Source of the DNA: Planctomycetales bacterium
GTDB lineage: Bacteria; Planctomycetota; Planctomycetia; Pirellulales; Pirellulaceae
Length of the DNA stretch: 36,099 bases
NCBI GenBank assembly: GCA_020426845.1
Contig: JAGQPF010000366.1
Location: 1 to 36,099 of the forward strand
Direction of reading: 5' to 3'
Part shown: positions 6,218 through 13,944 of the stretch, in pieces
Layout of the letters: each line of letters starts with the position of its first letter
Position numbering within the stretch: the stretch's first letter is position 1
Program-made: the position numbers and the translations under genes
The notes under the pieces: generated by a model
The model's database searches: none
What the model was told of the DNA's origin: nothing
Seen by the model: the letters and a program-made list of their open reading frames with translations, nothing else

Positions 6218-7972
6218 ATGCCCGATCTGATTGCCCAAGGTGAACGCCCTCATCAACGTTGGCGCCGGTCGCTCTCTGCCGGCGCCGTCGTGCTGGGACG
6301 CGCCGCCGGGCCGATGTCGGTCGGCTGGGACACGCAGGTCTCACGGCAGCATGCCGAGCTGACCTGGCAGGACGACGTGCTGCACGTACGCAAACTGCCG
6401 GAAGCTCGCAATCCGATTTTCGTCCGCGGCAGTCAGCAGGACGAATTCGAAATTCACCCTGGCGAACACTTCGTCATCGGCGCGACCACGTTCTCGCTGG
6501 CGGATGAACGCGTGCAAGCCACCATCGACTCGCCTCGCCCGCACGAGGAAAAAACGTATAGCCAGAACTACCTGAAGCAGGTTCGCTTTCGCAATGCCGA
6601 TCAGCGGATCGACGTGCTCAGCCGGCTGCCGGAAGTCATCCGCGACGCGGCGAACGAGCAGGAGATGTTGGTGCGAGTCATCAACATTCTGTTGGCGGGT
6701 CTGCAGGACGCATCGGCGGTCGCGGTTGTGCAGTATCTCCCCGACGCAGCCGAGCAGTCGGCGGTCCGCGTGCAACATTGGGACCGGCGATTGCTGTCGG
6801 GCGAGGACTTTCAGCCGTCGCAGTCGCTGATTCGCCGCGCGATGGAGACCCGAGAGAGCGTCGTGCACGTCTGGGCCGGCGGTTCAGCTCACGAGTTCAC
6901 CGCCAGCGAGAATGCCGACTGGGCGTTCTGCACGCCGTTGTCCAGCGAAGCCTACGCCGGCTGGGGCATCTACGTGACCGGATCGTTCGGCGTCAGCGCC
7001 AGCGACTCCGATTCGCGCGACCTGCACGACGACTTGAAGTTCACGGAGCTTGCGGCCAGCACGCTTAGCAGCATCGGCGACCTGAAGTTGTTGGAGCGAC
7101 GCCACGCGGGCCTCTCGCAGTTCTTCTCGCCGGTCGTGCTCCGCTCGTTGGTCGCCGGCGACCCTGAGGCGGCGTTGGCGCCGCGCGAGTGCGACGTGTC
7201 GGTGATGTTCTGCGACCTGCGCGGCTTTTCGCGGCGCACCGAGCAGAACGCGCACGACTTGCTGGGCTTGCTGGAGCGGGTGAGCCGCGCGATGGGCGTC
7301 ATGACGCACCACATTCTCGAGGAAGGCGGCGTGGTCGGCGACTTCCACGGCGACGCCGCGATGGGGTTCTGGGGCTGGCCGTTGCCCCAGGACGACGCGG
7401 TCGAGCGGGCCTGTCGCGCGGCGCTGGGCATTCGCCGCGTGTTCCTCGCCGCGGCCCGAGCGGCCGACCACCCGTTGACGGACTTTCGCATGGGCATCGG
7501 CATCGCCACCGGCCGCGCGGTCGCGGGCAAGATCGGCTCGGTCGACCAGGTCAAGGCGACCGTGTTCGGGCCGGTCGTCAATCTCGCCTCGCGACTCGAG
7601 GGCATGACCAAGACGCTCCGCGCCAGCATTTTGCTCGACGAGGTCTCGGCCAGCATCCTCCGCGAGACGGCGCCGGATTGCCGCTTGCGTCGCGTCGCAC
7701 GCGTGCGTCCCTACGGCATGGACTTGCCGCTCGAAGTCACCGAGCTGCTGCCACCCGTTGAAGAGGACACGGTGCTGACCGACGAGCACGTCGCCGCCTA
7801 TGAAGCGGCGCTCGACGCGCTGCACGATCGCCAATGGCAGCAGGCGTTCGAACTGCTGCATCAGGTTCCCGCGATGGATCGCGTCAAGGATTTTTTGACG
7901 GTCTTCATCGCCCAGCACAATCGCTCGGCCCCCGAGCGCTGGGACGGCGTAATCCCGCTCGCCGAAAAGTAA
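6218..7972 (+). CDS. FHA-GAF-class III nucleotide cyclase protein
   Basis: This is a 584-residue soluble signalling protein. Residues about 20-95 are an FHA phosphothreonine-binding domain (VLGRAAG, then VSRQHAEL with Ser42-Arg43-His45). Residues about 130-295 look like a GAF sensor domain. Residues about 325-480 are a class III cyclase catalytic domain. The metal-binding Asp residues are present at Asp333 (FCDLRGFS) and Asp379 (GDFHGDA), as are Asn455 and Arg459 (VNLASRLE). The Asp-Lys pair usually preceding the second metal site (DKxxGDA) is replaced by Gly374-Asp375, so the adenine-selecting Lys is missing; Thr448 fills the other base-contact position. The C-terminus (520-584) is helical. 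The likely product is a cyclic nucleotide, but activity and base preference are uncertain. It lies in a probable operon with the deacetylase and YjbR-like genes. Confidence 0.9.
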   Translation: MPDLIAQGERPHQRWRRSLSAGAVVLGRAAGPMSVGWDTQVSRQHAELTWQDDVLHVRKLPEARNPIFVRGSQQDEFEIHPGEHFVIGATTFSLADERVQATIDSPRPHEEKTYSQNYLKQVRFRNADQRIDVLSRLPEVIRDAANEQEMLVRVINILLAGLQDASAVAVVQYLPDAAEQSAVRVQHWDRRLLSGEDFQPSQSLIRRAMETRESVVHVWAGGSAHEFTASENADWAFCTPLSSEAYAGWGIYVTGSFGVSASDSDSRDLHDDLKFTELAASTLSSIGDLKLLERRHAGLSQFFSPVVLRSLVAGDPEAALAPRECDVSVMFCDLRGFSRRTEQNAHDLLGLLERVSRAMGVMTHHILEEGGVVGDFHGDAAMGFWGWPLPQDDAVERACRAALGIRRVFLAAARAADHPLTDFRMGIGIATGRAVAGKIGSVDQVKATVFGPVVNLASRLEGMTKTLRASILLDEVSASILRETAPDCRLRRVARVRPYGMDLPLEVTELLPPVEEDTVLTDEHVAAYEAALDALHDRQWQQAFELLHQVPAMDRVKDFLTVFIAQHNRSAPERWDGVIPLAEK

Positions 7973-7997
7973 ACGCCCGAGGTAGCAGGTAGCAGCC

Positions 7998-8420
7998 ATG
8001 GCCCGAGACGAGATCATCGAAAGCAAGCCGATGTTGGCGATCCGCAAGATTGCGCTGCGGTATCCCGAGGTGGATGAGGGTTCCTCGTGCGTCAACCGTG
8101 CCTTCAAGGCGCGCGGCAAGTCGTTTCTATTCTTGGGCGGCAAACCCGACGTGTACACGGTGCGGCTGAAACTCGCCGACTCGCTGCCCGAGGCCGAGTC
8201 GCTCGCGCAACAGCATCCCGACAACTACAGCGTGGGCTCGCACGGCTGGACACTGATCACGCTGCCTCATTCGAAAGCTGCTCCCGCCGGGCTGCTGGAG
8301 CGCTGGATCGCCGAGAGTTTCCGCTTGCTCGCGCCCGCCGCGCTCGTCGCTTCCGCGCCAGCCGCGGAACAGGGCTCCGCGTCGCCCAAGGCGGCGCGCA
8401 AGCCTGTACGGAAAAAGTAG
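7998..8420 (+). CDS. MmcQ/YjbR-like protein
   Basis: This 140-residue protein resembles the MmcQ/YjbR family, which has a CyaY-like fold and is often annotated as DNA-binding on structural grounds. Visible family features are an N-terminal helix followed by YPEVDEGSSCVNRAFKARGK, the strand KSFLFLGG, an Asp/Val-rich strand (DVYTVRLKL), and HGWTLITLP before the final helix ending in AESFRLLAP. The last 30 residues are a basic Ala/Lys tail (PKAARKPVRKK) that could bind nucleic acid. It starts 25 bp after the cyclase gene and is probably the last gene of that operon. The function is not established. Confidence 0.8.
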   Translation: MARDEIIESKPMLAIRKIALRYPEVDEGSSCVNRAFKARGKSFLFLGGKPDVYTVRLKLADSLPEAESLAQQHPDNYSVGSHGWTLITLPHSKAAPAGLLERWIAESFRLLAPAALVASAPAAEQGSASPKAARKPVRKK

Positions 8421-8746
8421 CCCGCCCGAGTCGCACAGGTTCGGTTCGTTGTTGCGCTGTCTCCGCCCACCTAGTCATCGGAACGGCCTTAATCGTGAAA
8501 CATCATGCTGTGCCGACTGACGGAAAGGGTATTCTTCAGCGGCATCGCAATACACCTCGATCAGAGCATTTCGGGGCGCAAACGGTTATCCGATTCGTTC
8601 ACTCGGTGTCGGCTGGCCAGGTGAGGCTCCAGCGGCACGAGAACATTGCATTGTGTCGACGTATCCGTGTTCCATCCGCGTTTCTCCGTGGCGAGTCTTG
8701 GGGCACAATGCAAAGCAACATGGCGAGCGACTCGTCGTGGCTTCGT
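8421..8746. other. Intergenic region, convergent genes
   Basis: This 326-bp gap lies between the 3' ends of the YjbR-like gene (plus) and the RTX-type gene (minus). I see no coding region, RNA gene, strong terminator hairpin or element copy in it. Confidence 0.5.
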
Positions 8747-9622
8747 TCACTCTTTCCAGTAGTGGTCGTTGAAGGTCGCCCAGTCAAAGTTGTTGGCAAA
8801 GTCGACGACGACGTCCATTTCCAGCGCGTTGCCTTGTGCGTCGGGCGATACCTCCAGCAAGAACCAGTCGGCGTCTAAGGCGGGGTTCTCGGGTCCGCCA
8901 CGGAGAGTGTCGGTGGCGTGGTCGGCGTGGTATCCCTTGGAGACCCACTCGGTGTCCAGATTGGCGGGGAGAAACGCCAAGGTGTCGGGGTCGAACAAAC
9001 TGACTCCGCTCGCGTCGGAGAAGGGCCAGCCGCCGCAGATCACGTCCGACTGGGCGCCTCCCTCGATGTAGTCGGCGCCCGGGCCGCCGAAGATCGCGTC
9101 GCCGCCGCTCTCGCCATAGATCGCATCGTCCGACCAGCCGCCGACCAGCACGTCATTGCCTGCGCCGCCGTAGATCGTGGAGTCAATGGGCGAGACGTTC
9201 ACCAGCGTGTCGTTCCCGCCGCCCAGCATCGCAAAGACGTGCGTCACTTCATCAAGCGGGTAGCTGATCGAATAGAAGTACGAGTAGCTGCCGTCCTGCT
9301 TTTCGAATGACATCGAAACGGTCAACCAACTCTTCGTCGTGGCGTCGCTCGCCGCATAGATATGGACGCGTTCTCCGGTGTCGCTGCCCATGATTGTGAG
9401 CACTCCCTCAATCAACAGCACGGGCAGCTCCGCTCCCGCGCCCTTCTGGCGGCGCGGCTCCGAGGTCAAGTCTCTGCTGTCCGGACCGACGAACGGAGCC
9501 ACCGTGATCTCCGCCTCGCGATTGAGTTGCTGCCCAAAGACATCGGACGCCGAGGCCGCGAACAGTCCAAGCGGAAGACAAGCGAGCAGACCGGTGCGAA
9601 TCAAGCCGGAAGTCGAGTACAT
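8747..9622 (-). CDS. Exported protein with RTX-type calcium-binding repeats
   Basis: This is a 291-residue protein starting at the ATG at 9622, where AAGGAG lies 7 nt upstream; the longer frame would read through a palindromic element in the leader. The N-terminus (TGLLACLPLGLFAASASDVFGQQ) is a signal peptide. The middle holds about five glycine-rich nonapeptides of the hemolysin type (GGAGNDVLV, GGWSDDAIY, GESGGDAIF, GGPGADYIE, GGAQSDVIC), which in this family fold as a parallel beta-roll binding calcium. The tail after the repeats is not recognised. With so few repeats, a surface or periplasmic calcium-binding role is more likely than toxin function, and no type I secretion genes are adjacent. 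Confidence 0.85.
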   Translation of the reverse strand: MYSTSGLIRTGLLACLPLGLFAASASDVFGQQLNREAEITVAPFVGPDSRDLTSEPRRQKGAGAELPVLLIEGVLTIMGSDTGERVHIYAASDATTKSWLTVSMSFEKQDGSYSYFYSISYPLDEVTHVFAMLGGGNDTLVNVSPIDSTIYGGAGNDVLVGGWSDDAIYGESGGDAIFGGPGADYIEGGAQSDVICGGWPFSDASGVSLFDPDTLAFLPANLDTEWVSKGYHADHATDTLRGGPENPALDADWFLLEVSPDAQGNALEMDVVVDFANNFDWATFNDHYWKE

Positions 9623-9653
9623 ATCGATTCTCCTTGTGTACCGAGGCCGCTCA

Positions 9654-9702
9654 CCGGTCGGGCCTCCATCGCAGGCGACCCTTGTGAGGCCCGGTGGACC
9701 GG
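9654..9702 (-). repeat. Palindromic element copy 5 (best-preserved arms)
   Basis: CCGGT-CGGGCCTC (9654-9666) pairs fully with GAGGCCCG (9686-9693) and ACCGG (9698-9702), leaving the GTGG bulge. It lies 31 bp upstream of the RTX-type gene start, in its leader. Confidence 0.92.
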
Positions 9703-9819
9703 CCTCTGCGACGTGAAAAACGGCGAACGACAATCGGAACACCTCCCCCATGGGCCCATTCATGGGGCCAATTGCCGAAGCGACGTTGCCGGACTGTCAG
9801 GAGAATCTCGCCAGCGGCC

Positions 9820-9848
9820 GAAATCTTTCAGCGACGTCGAAAGATTTC
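9820..9848. repeat. Stem-loop, 10-bp perfect arms
   Basis: GAAATCTTTC (9820-9829) and GAAAGATTTC (9839-9848) are exact reverse complements around a 9-nt loop. This could be an operator or an RNA hairpin between two minus-strand genes. There is no T-tract on either side. Confidence 0.6.
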
Positions 9849-9871
9849 AGGATTGTGAGTGGCTACGAATC

Positions 9872-9962
9872 CGCACAGACTGCCAGCCTGTGAGGGTTGT
9901 CGTGGCACAGGCTGCCAGCCTGTGGTTTTCGCCGCAGGTTGCAGGCCGGCAGCCTGCACTAC
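9872..9962. repeat. Three CAGGCTGNCAGCCTG-family palindromes in a row
   Basis: Imperfect GCACAGACTGCCAGCCTGTG begins near 9873, near-perfect CACAGGCTGCCAGCCTGTG lies at 9906-9924, and GCAGGCCGGCAGCCTGC at 9941-9957. The last one abuts the stop codon of the uridine-kinase-like gene. They share their core with the palindrome at 3082-3100. Confidence 0.7.
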
Positions 9963-10525
9963 GTGTCCGTCTCAACGACGAAGTCAAAGTCACGAGGCGT
10001 CACCACGTGCTCGAAGTACCAGTCCTCCGAGCGTAGCCAGAGCGCGATCGCGTCCTCCGAATTCTCATTTCGCGCCCGCACTCGGTCGACACAGACCGAA
10101 CGGCTTGCCGTCACCAAGATCGAGCTCGCGTACAGAGCCCGCAACTCGGGCCGGCACACATAGACACCCTCGACAATCACGGGACCTTTGAGCGTGATGT
10201 GAGTCGGCTGCAAGGCAAGCCTCCCCGTGGTCCAGTCATAGCCGTGGTACGTCGCCTCGCCCGTCGAGATCAGCGCATGCGCGACTTCGGCCAGCCGCTT
10301 CCAGTCAAAGAAGTGCTCATATCCCTCCCGCGCATCCAGTCGAGCTCGGACAGCGTCGTCCATGACAGCGTAGAAGTCATCGCCAGGGAGGATCACGCCG
10401 GCCGTCAGCTCCGCCAACTCGCGAGCTAGCGTGGACTTCCCCGCTCCACCAGGGCCGTCGATGCCGATCAAGCCTGGCCGAGGCGATCGATGAATCAATT
10501 GGGCAAGTGTCTTGAGCAAGTCCAC
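9959..10525 (-). CDS. Uridine-kinase-like P-loop NTPase
   Basis: This is a P-loop kinase of about 188 residues if translated from the GTG at 10525; the frame stays open to 10759 but that extension has no protein-like character, so the start is uncertain. The Walker A motif GPGGAGKST begins at about residue 24 after a beta strand (GLIGIDG). It is followed by VILPGDDFYAVM, whose Asp-Asp-Phe-Tyr matches the substrate-binding region of uridine kinases and phosphoribulokinases. GPVIVEGVYVCRPELRALY matches the next strand and helix, and RVRARNE the lid. It is probably a nucleoside or small-molecule kinase acting in the cytoplasm; the substrate is not determined. The 3' end abuts the CAGCCTG-type palindromes. 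Confidence 0.75.
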   Translation of the reverse strand: MDLLKTLAQLIHRSPRPGLIGIDGPGGAGKSTLARELAELTAGVILPGDDFYAVMDDAVRARLDAREGYEHFFDWKRLAEVAHALISTGEATYHGYDWTTGRLALQPTHITLKGPVIVEGVYVCRPELRALYASSILVTASRSVCVDRVRARNENSEDAIALWLRSEDWYFEHVVTPRDFDFVVETDT

Positions 10526-10747
10526 TGTCGCACGGGCATCTCGTGAGTTTCGGGGCGGCACGACGTATCGGCTGCGATCGCGACAGGCATGCATTTGCTC
10601 GGAGCAATTCGCTCCATCGTCGGCCAGCCTGCTACTATGTTTACCGTCGGCTGGCATCGCCCCGCCACTCCGAATCCCGGAAGGCATGCCGCTGCGATGG
10701 CGAAACTGCAGGGCATGATCATCCTCATCCCGTCGGGCACACGGCCA

Positions 10748-11080
10748 ATGACACGCCACTTTCTAATGATCCGTCCGCTGGATAAGTCGTTTCTTCCCAC
10801 TGTGGAATCACAGCGGCAAGCTTGCGAGGTCTTGGCGGATGCGTATCCGTACCGCAGTGGCCGATGTCGCGGCGGTGAGAATACGGAGAGCTTTCCTTCC
10901 GTCGGCGACATCGACTTCAACGAACACTCGGAGGAGACGCTGGCCAACCCCTATTACACGGATCAAACTCGCTTCTCCATTACCATCGACAACCACCGCG
11001 ATCTACTGGGCGAGTCCGAGTTGGCCCAGCTCGAATCGCTGCTTGCTTGTCGGCTACTTCAATCGATCATCGAGTATTGA
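10748..11080 (+). CDS. Small hypothetical protein
   Basis: This is a frame of about 110 residues whose C-terminal two thirds has normal soluble-protein composition (DFNEHSEETLANPYYTDQTR; FSITIDNHRDLLGESELAQL). I do not recognise a family. The start is unclear: ATGs at 10589, 10697, 10748 and 10766 are all in frame, and only the one at 10697 has a purine-rich stretch upstream (GGAAGG, 12 nt away, which is long). It is divergent from the uridine-kinase-like gene and ends 36 bp before the 3' end of the protease gene. No opposing frame is more convincing here, but the gene itself is only moderately supported. Confidence 0.5.
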   Translation: MTRHFLMIRPLDKSFLPTVESQRQACEVLADAYPYRSGRCRGGENTESFPSVGDIDFNEHSEETLANPYYTDQTRFSITIDNHRDLLGESELAQLESLLACRLLQSIIEY

Positions 11081-11116
11081 GCCGGAGTGAAACGTCGTTG
11101 GACGTATAGGACTCTG

Positions 11117-13522
11117 CTACTTGCCCGCGATCTCACGTCGATTCATTTCAGGGGCCTCGTCGTTCGGCGTGGCGAGCTTGATCTGTTGCAGGCAGCGGCC
11201 CAGCGTGGCGTCGCCCACGCCGTGCTGTTTGTTGTAGTCTTGCGCGCGGCTGTCGGTGCAAAAGTAGGCGCGATTGCCCGTCGGCCGATTCCAGAGCTGG
11301 AAATTGCCTTTGGCATCCTGGCGAATGATCGCGGATCGATAGCACATGAAGCACTTCGGGTCACCGCTGTGCTGGCCGCCCTGAAACGCCACTGCCACGG
11401 AACGCTCCGGCGGCTCCGACAAATTCACTCCCTCGGCTTTCAACTGTTCCACCGTGAATTCGCGATCCAGCTCCCCGTGGTGGCGGATTCCCAACTGATG
11501 CCCGAGCTCGTGTCCGAGCACCGCCCACGCATTGGCCTCCACGAGCGGCTCGCCCCTCAGTTCGTACACGGTGCGCAACATCTTCGAGCCGCCGAACTTC
11601 AGCACCAAGGTGTTCTCGTAACGCCGAGGCGGCCCTAATGGCGCCTTGCCCGCCCAGGACGCGTCGATGCCTTCCTCCAGATGCAACATGGGGAATCCAC
11701 GCCCCGTCATCGTGGTCGCATCCTCGATGATCGTAATGTACTGCCGCGCCCGGCGGAGCTCGTCGCTCGTGTTGTAGTTGACCACTTCGCCTTCGAACTC
11801 TCCAGCATCCAGCGGGTGCAAGTGCAGTTTTTGAGCGGCATAGCACTTGGCGACATAACCCAGGTGGGCGTCGTAGTCCGTCTGTTGATACGCGTGCGCA
11901 AACGCATCCTTCTCGTCGGGATGCAGCCGTTGATGCTGTCCGCGAGCGAAAACGCCGCGAAACTCTTCGAAGTTAGTCAGCCCGTCTCCGGGGTGATCGC
12001 CGGCCGGTGTCCGATCGATGTCAGCGGTCGCGTCGGTTGCCGAGTTGTACTCGTCTTGCCACGCATCGGGCAACTCGTTCTTGTCGGCGTCCAAGGGGAT
12101 CTGCAGCCCGTCGCCGCGCGCCGTGTCGCCTTGCGACAGCGCCGGCCGCCACTCGCCGCCCACCTTCACGTCGGCGAACAACATGCCGCTGGCAGCGTAG
12201 TCCATCACGTCGACCGCGACTTCGTAGACTTTTTGTCTGGGGTGTTCGAGCGTCAGCTGCGTGCACTTCTCCGTATGCAGGTCTTCGGAAAACCTCTTGC
12301 CTCCCGCTTCATACTCGTCGTGGAAGAACGTGTCGAAGAACAGATCGGGGGCCGCGTCCAGTGGGCAATCTCCGTACTTGCGATAGAAGCGGGGAAACTT
12401 GCGGCCGTCGAATTGCGTGCGTACGGCGATCTCAACCTGCTTGTCGCCGCATTTGCAATCCAGACACATTCCCTTGTAGCGGGCATGGTTGCCGGCATTG
12501 CAGGCGATTCCGGGGTGCTCCGACACATCCTCCAGGCGAAACCGAATCGCCTCATACCGCCCGGGGTCGTCCAGCGTCAGGCGGTACTTCCGCTTGTCAC
12601 CCGGCTTGGGCAGCCACTTGCGTTCGTCCGCGTCAACCGGCTCTAGCGTTGGCCGTGGCGATGGATCGCCGATCTCCAGCTTCCAACTGGTGTCGAAGCT
12701 CACCGAACCCAGTCCCCCGGTCGAGCTCCTGGACTCACGCTGGGTCACGGGGATCGAGAACCGGCCTGTCGCGTCGATCCGTTTCCAGTCCAGGCGTGGC
12801 AAGTAGCGGCGATGCGGGTCATAGTTGCCGTGCCAGCTCGGCGTCTGGCCCATGAGAAAGTCACGAGGCGCCAGTGGCCTCCCGCAACCGATCTCCAGCA
12901 TCGGGAATTGGCGGTAGTTGGACTCTCCCGTCGGCTCAACCGGTTCGACGACGATGGCCCCGCTGCCATCGATCGATGCCTCCAGTCCGGTGCGTTCCCA
13001 GAACGAGCGATGAGTGAACTTCAAGTCCATGTAAGGATTGATGCGCAAATCGTCGTTCGAGTGGTGGGCGTAGTGTTGCACGACATACGAAATGGGCCCG
13101 CCGCTGCGCGTCAAATCCGTAATCACGATCTCAAGGCCGGTCTTCCAAACCGGCGAGTCGGGCAGCTTGGCGAGGTCCACCTGGCACGATTCGAGATGCT
13201 CGAAGTGATACTTGTGCAGGTAGCTGAAGCGATAGCCGGGATCATGCGCGACTTTTTGCGTCAGCACCTCGAACTGCAGATCGCCAGCATGCGTGGCCTT
13301 CCATTGGAGCGGCGCCAAGATGTAGGTGGAGCCTTTCTCCTCATGTGCCTGGAACCGGTAGAAGTTGGAAGCCTCGATCGTCAACGCAACGCCCTGCATC
13401 GAGGTCGTGGACGTAAATCGCGCATTTTCAACCGGCTCCCACCAAACAAACTCCTGACCCGCCGAATGTGATTCGATGGTGACGATCGCAATGAGTACAA
13501 CGGCGAATAGGCGGAGCGACAT
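11117..13522 (-). CDS. Large secreted metzincin-type metalloprotease
   Basis: This is an 801-residue protein starting at the ATG at 13522, where a signal peptide begins (MSLRLFAVVLIAIVTIESHSAG). Residues 671-681 are the extended zinc motif HELGHQLGIRH (HExxHxxGxxH), with His671, His675 and His681 as ligands and Glu672 as the catalytic base. Met726 in CFMCYRS is a plausible Met-turn 45 residues on. Together these place it in the metzincin clan, although the subfamily is not recognised. Upstream are beta-rich regions with eight or more cysteines (HPGIACNAGNHARYKGMCLD, CKCGD), and at about 510-560 a calcium-binding-like stretch (DADKNELPDAWQ, then GDGLTNFEEF) of the kind common in planctomycete exoproteins. 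It is predicted to be secreted and to cleave an unknown protein substrate. Confidence 0.85.
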   Translation of the reverse strand: MSLRLFAVVLIAIVTIESHSAGQEFVWWEPVENARFTSTTSMQGVALTIEASNFYRFQAHEEKGSTYILAPLQWKATHAGDLQFEVLTQKVAHDPGYRFSYLHKYHFEHLESCQVDLAKLPDSPVWKTGLEIVITDLTRSGGPISYVVQHYAHHSNDDLRINPYMDLKFTHRSFWERTGLEASIDGSGAIVVEPVEPTGESNYRQFPMLEIGCGRPLAPRDFLMGQTPSWHGNYDPHRRYLPRLDWKRIDATGRFSIPVTQRESRSSTGGLGSVSFDTSWKLEIGDPSPRPTLEPVDADERKWLPKPGDKRKYRLTLDDPGRYEAIRFRLEDVSEHPGIACNAGNHARYKGMCLDCKCGDKQVEIAVRTQFDGRKFPRFYRKYGDCPLDAAPDLFFDTFFHDEYEAGGKRFSEDLHTEKCTQLTLEHPRQKVYEVAVDVMDYAASGMLFADVKVGGEWRPALSQGDTARGDGLQIPLDADKNELPDAWQDEYNSATDATADIDRTPAGDHPGDGLTNFEEFRGVFARGQHQRLHPDEKDAFAHAYQQTDYDAHLGYVAKCYAAQKLHLHPLDAGEFEGEVVNYNTSDELRRARQYITIIEDATTMTGRGFPMLHLEEGIDASWAGKAPLGPPRRYENTLVLKFGGSKMLRTVYELRGEPLVEANAWAVLGHELGHQLGIRHHGELDREFTVEQLKAEGVNLSEPPERSVAVAFQGGQHSGDPKCFMCYRSAIIRQDAKGNFQLWNRPTGNRAYFCTDSRAQDYNKQHGVGDATLGRCLQQIKLATPNDEAPEMNRREIAGK

Positions 13523-13944
13523 GGATTCAATCCAGTGCTTGGCGGTGGGTGGCGGATGATCGGCACGCCAAAACATAGCTCGCAATGCTTCTTTTGACGA
13601 AACGCCGTCACCGCTGCGCTTTCCACCTGCCACGCACCGCACCTGCCCCCCGCTGGGCAGAGTCAGCGTCGCGATGACGTCGCCGCGGTCGACCGATGGA
13701 CCTGACGGATCTCGCCAGCATCCGAGACCTCTTCGCCTAGAGGATCGGCGTGGGAATGGGCGGAGACCTGCTTAAATTGGGGCAGGAATCGGGGCAGGGC
13801 AAAGTTTTGTGGGCGGCACTTGACTGGCGCTTCAGGGCTGTTAACTTGCGTCAGCTCCCTAAATGGGGCGGTGCGGGCACCTGCTTAATAGGGACCCGGG
13901 CCACTCCCCAAACCTCTACAGACAACTCACGCCAGGATTCACTT
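13523..13944. other. Intergenic region between divergent genes
   Basis: This 422-bp gap must carry the promoters of the protease gene (minus) and of the small membrane protein gene (plus). It holds two related motifs, CCTGCTTAAATTGGGGCAGG (13767-13786) and GGCACCTGCTTAATAGGGAC (13875-13894). The second resembles the complement of the motif at 4936-4949. I see no coding region in it that I would defend. Confidence 0.5.

Larger units (their letters stand above)
9623..9958. other. Intergenic region rich in palindromes
   Basis: This 336-bp region lies between the uridine-kinase-like gene and the RTX-type gene, both on the minus strand. From right to left along the transcripts it holds three CAGCCTG-type palindromes (9872-9962), a stem-loop GAAATCTTTC / GAAAGATTTC (9820-9848), a CCCATGGGCCCATTCATGGGG segment (about 9749-9769) and palindromic element copy 5 (9654-9702). 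The promoter of the RTX-type gene must lie here, unless it is read from upstream. Confidence 0.6.

Noticed and set aside
4950..6344. 464-residue open frame on the minus strand over the deacetylase gene
   Set aside because: It is antisense to a gene with complete deacetylase motifs. Its translation has no domain, and it arises from GC-rich codon bias.
6884..8224. 446-residue open frame on the minus strand over the cyclase and YjbR-like genes
   Set aside because: It is a shadow of two well-supported genes; the Arg/His/Gln-rich translation is typical of antisense GC-rich sequence.
9623..9763. Longer start for the RTX-type gene that would make element copy 5 coding
   Set aside because: The ATG at 9622 has AAGGAG at ideal spacing and begins a proper signal peptide. 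The extension would bury that signal peptide.
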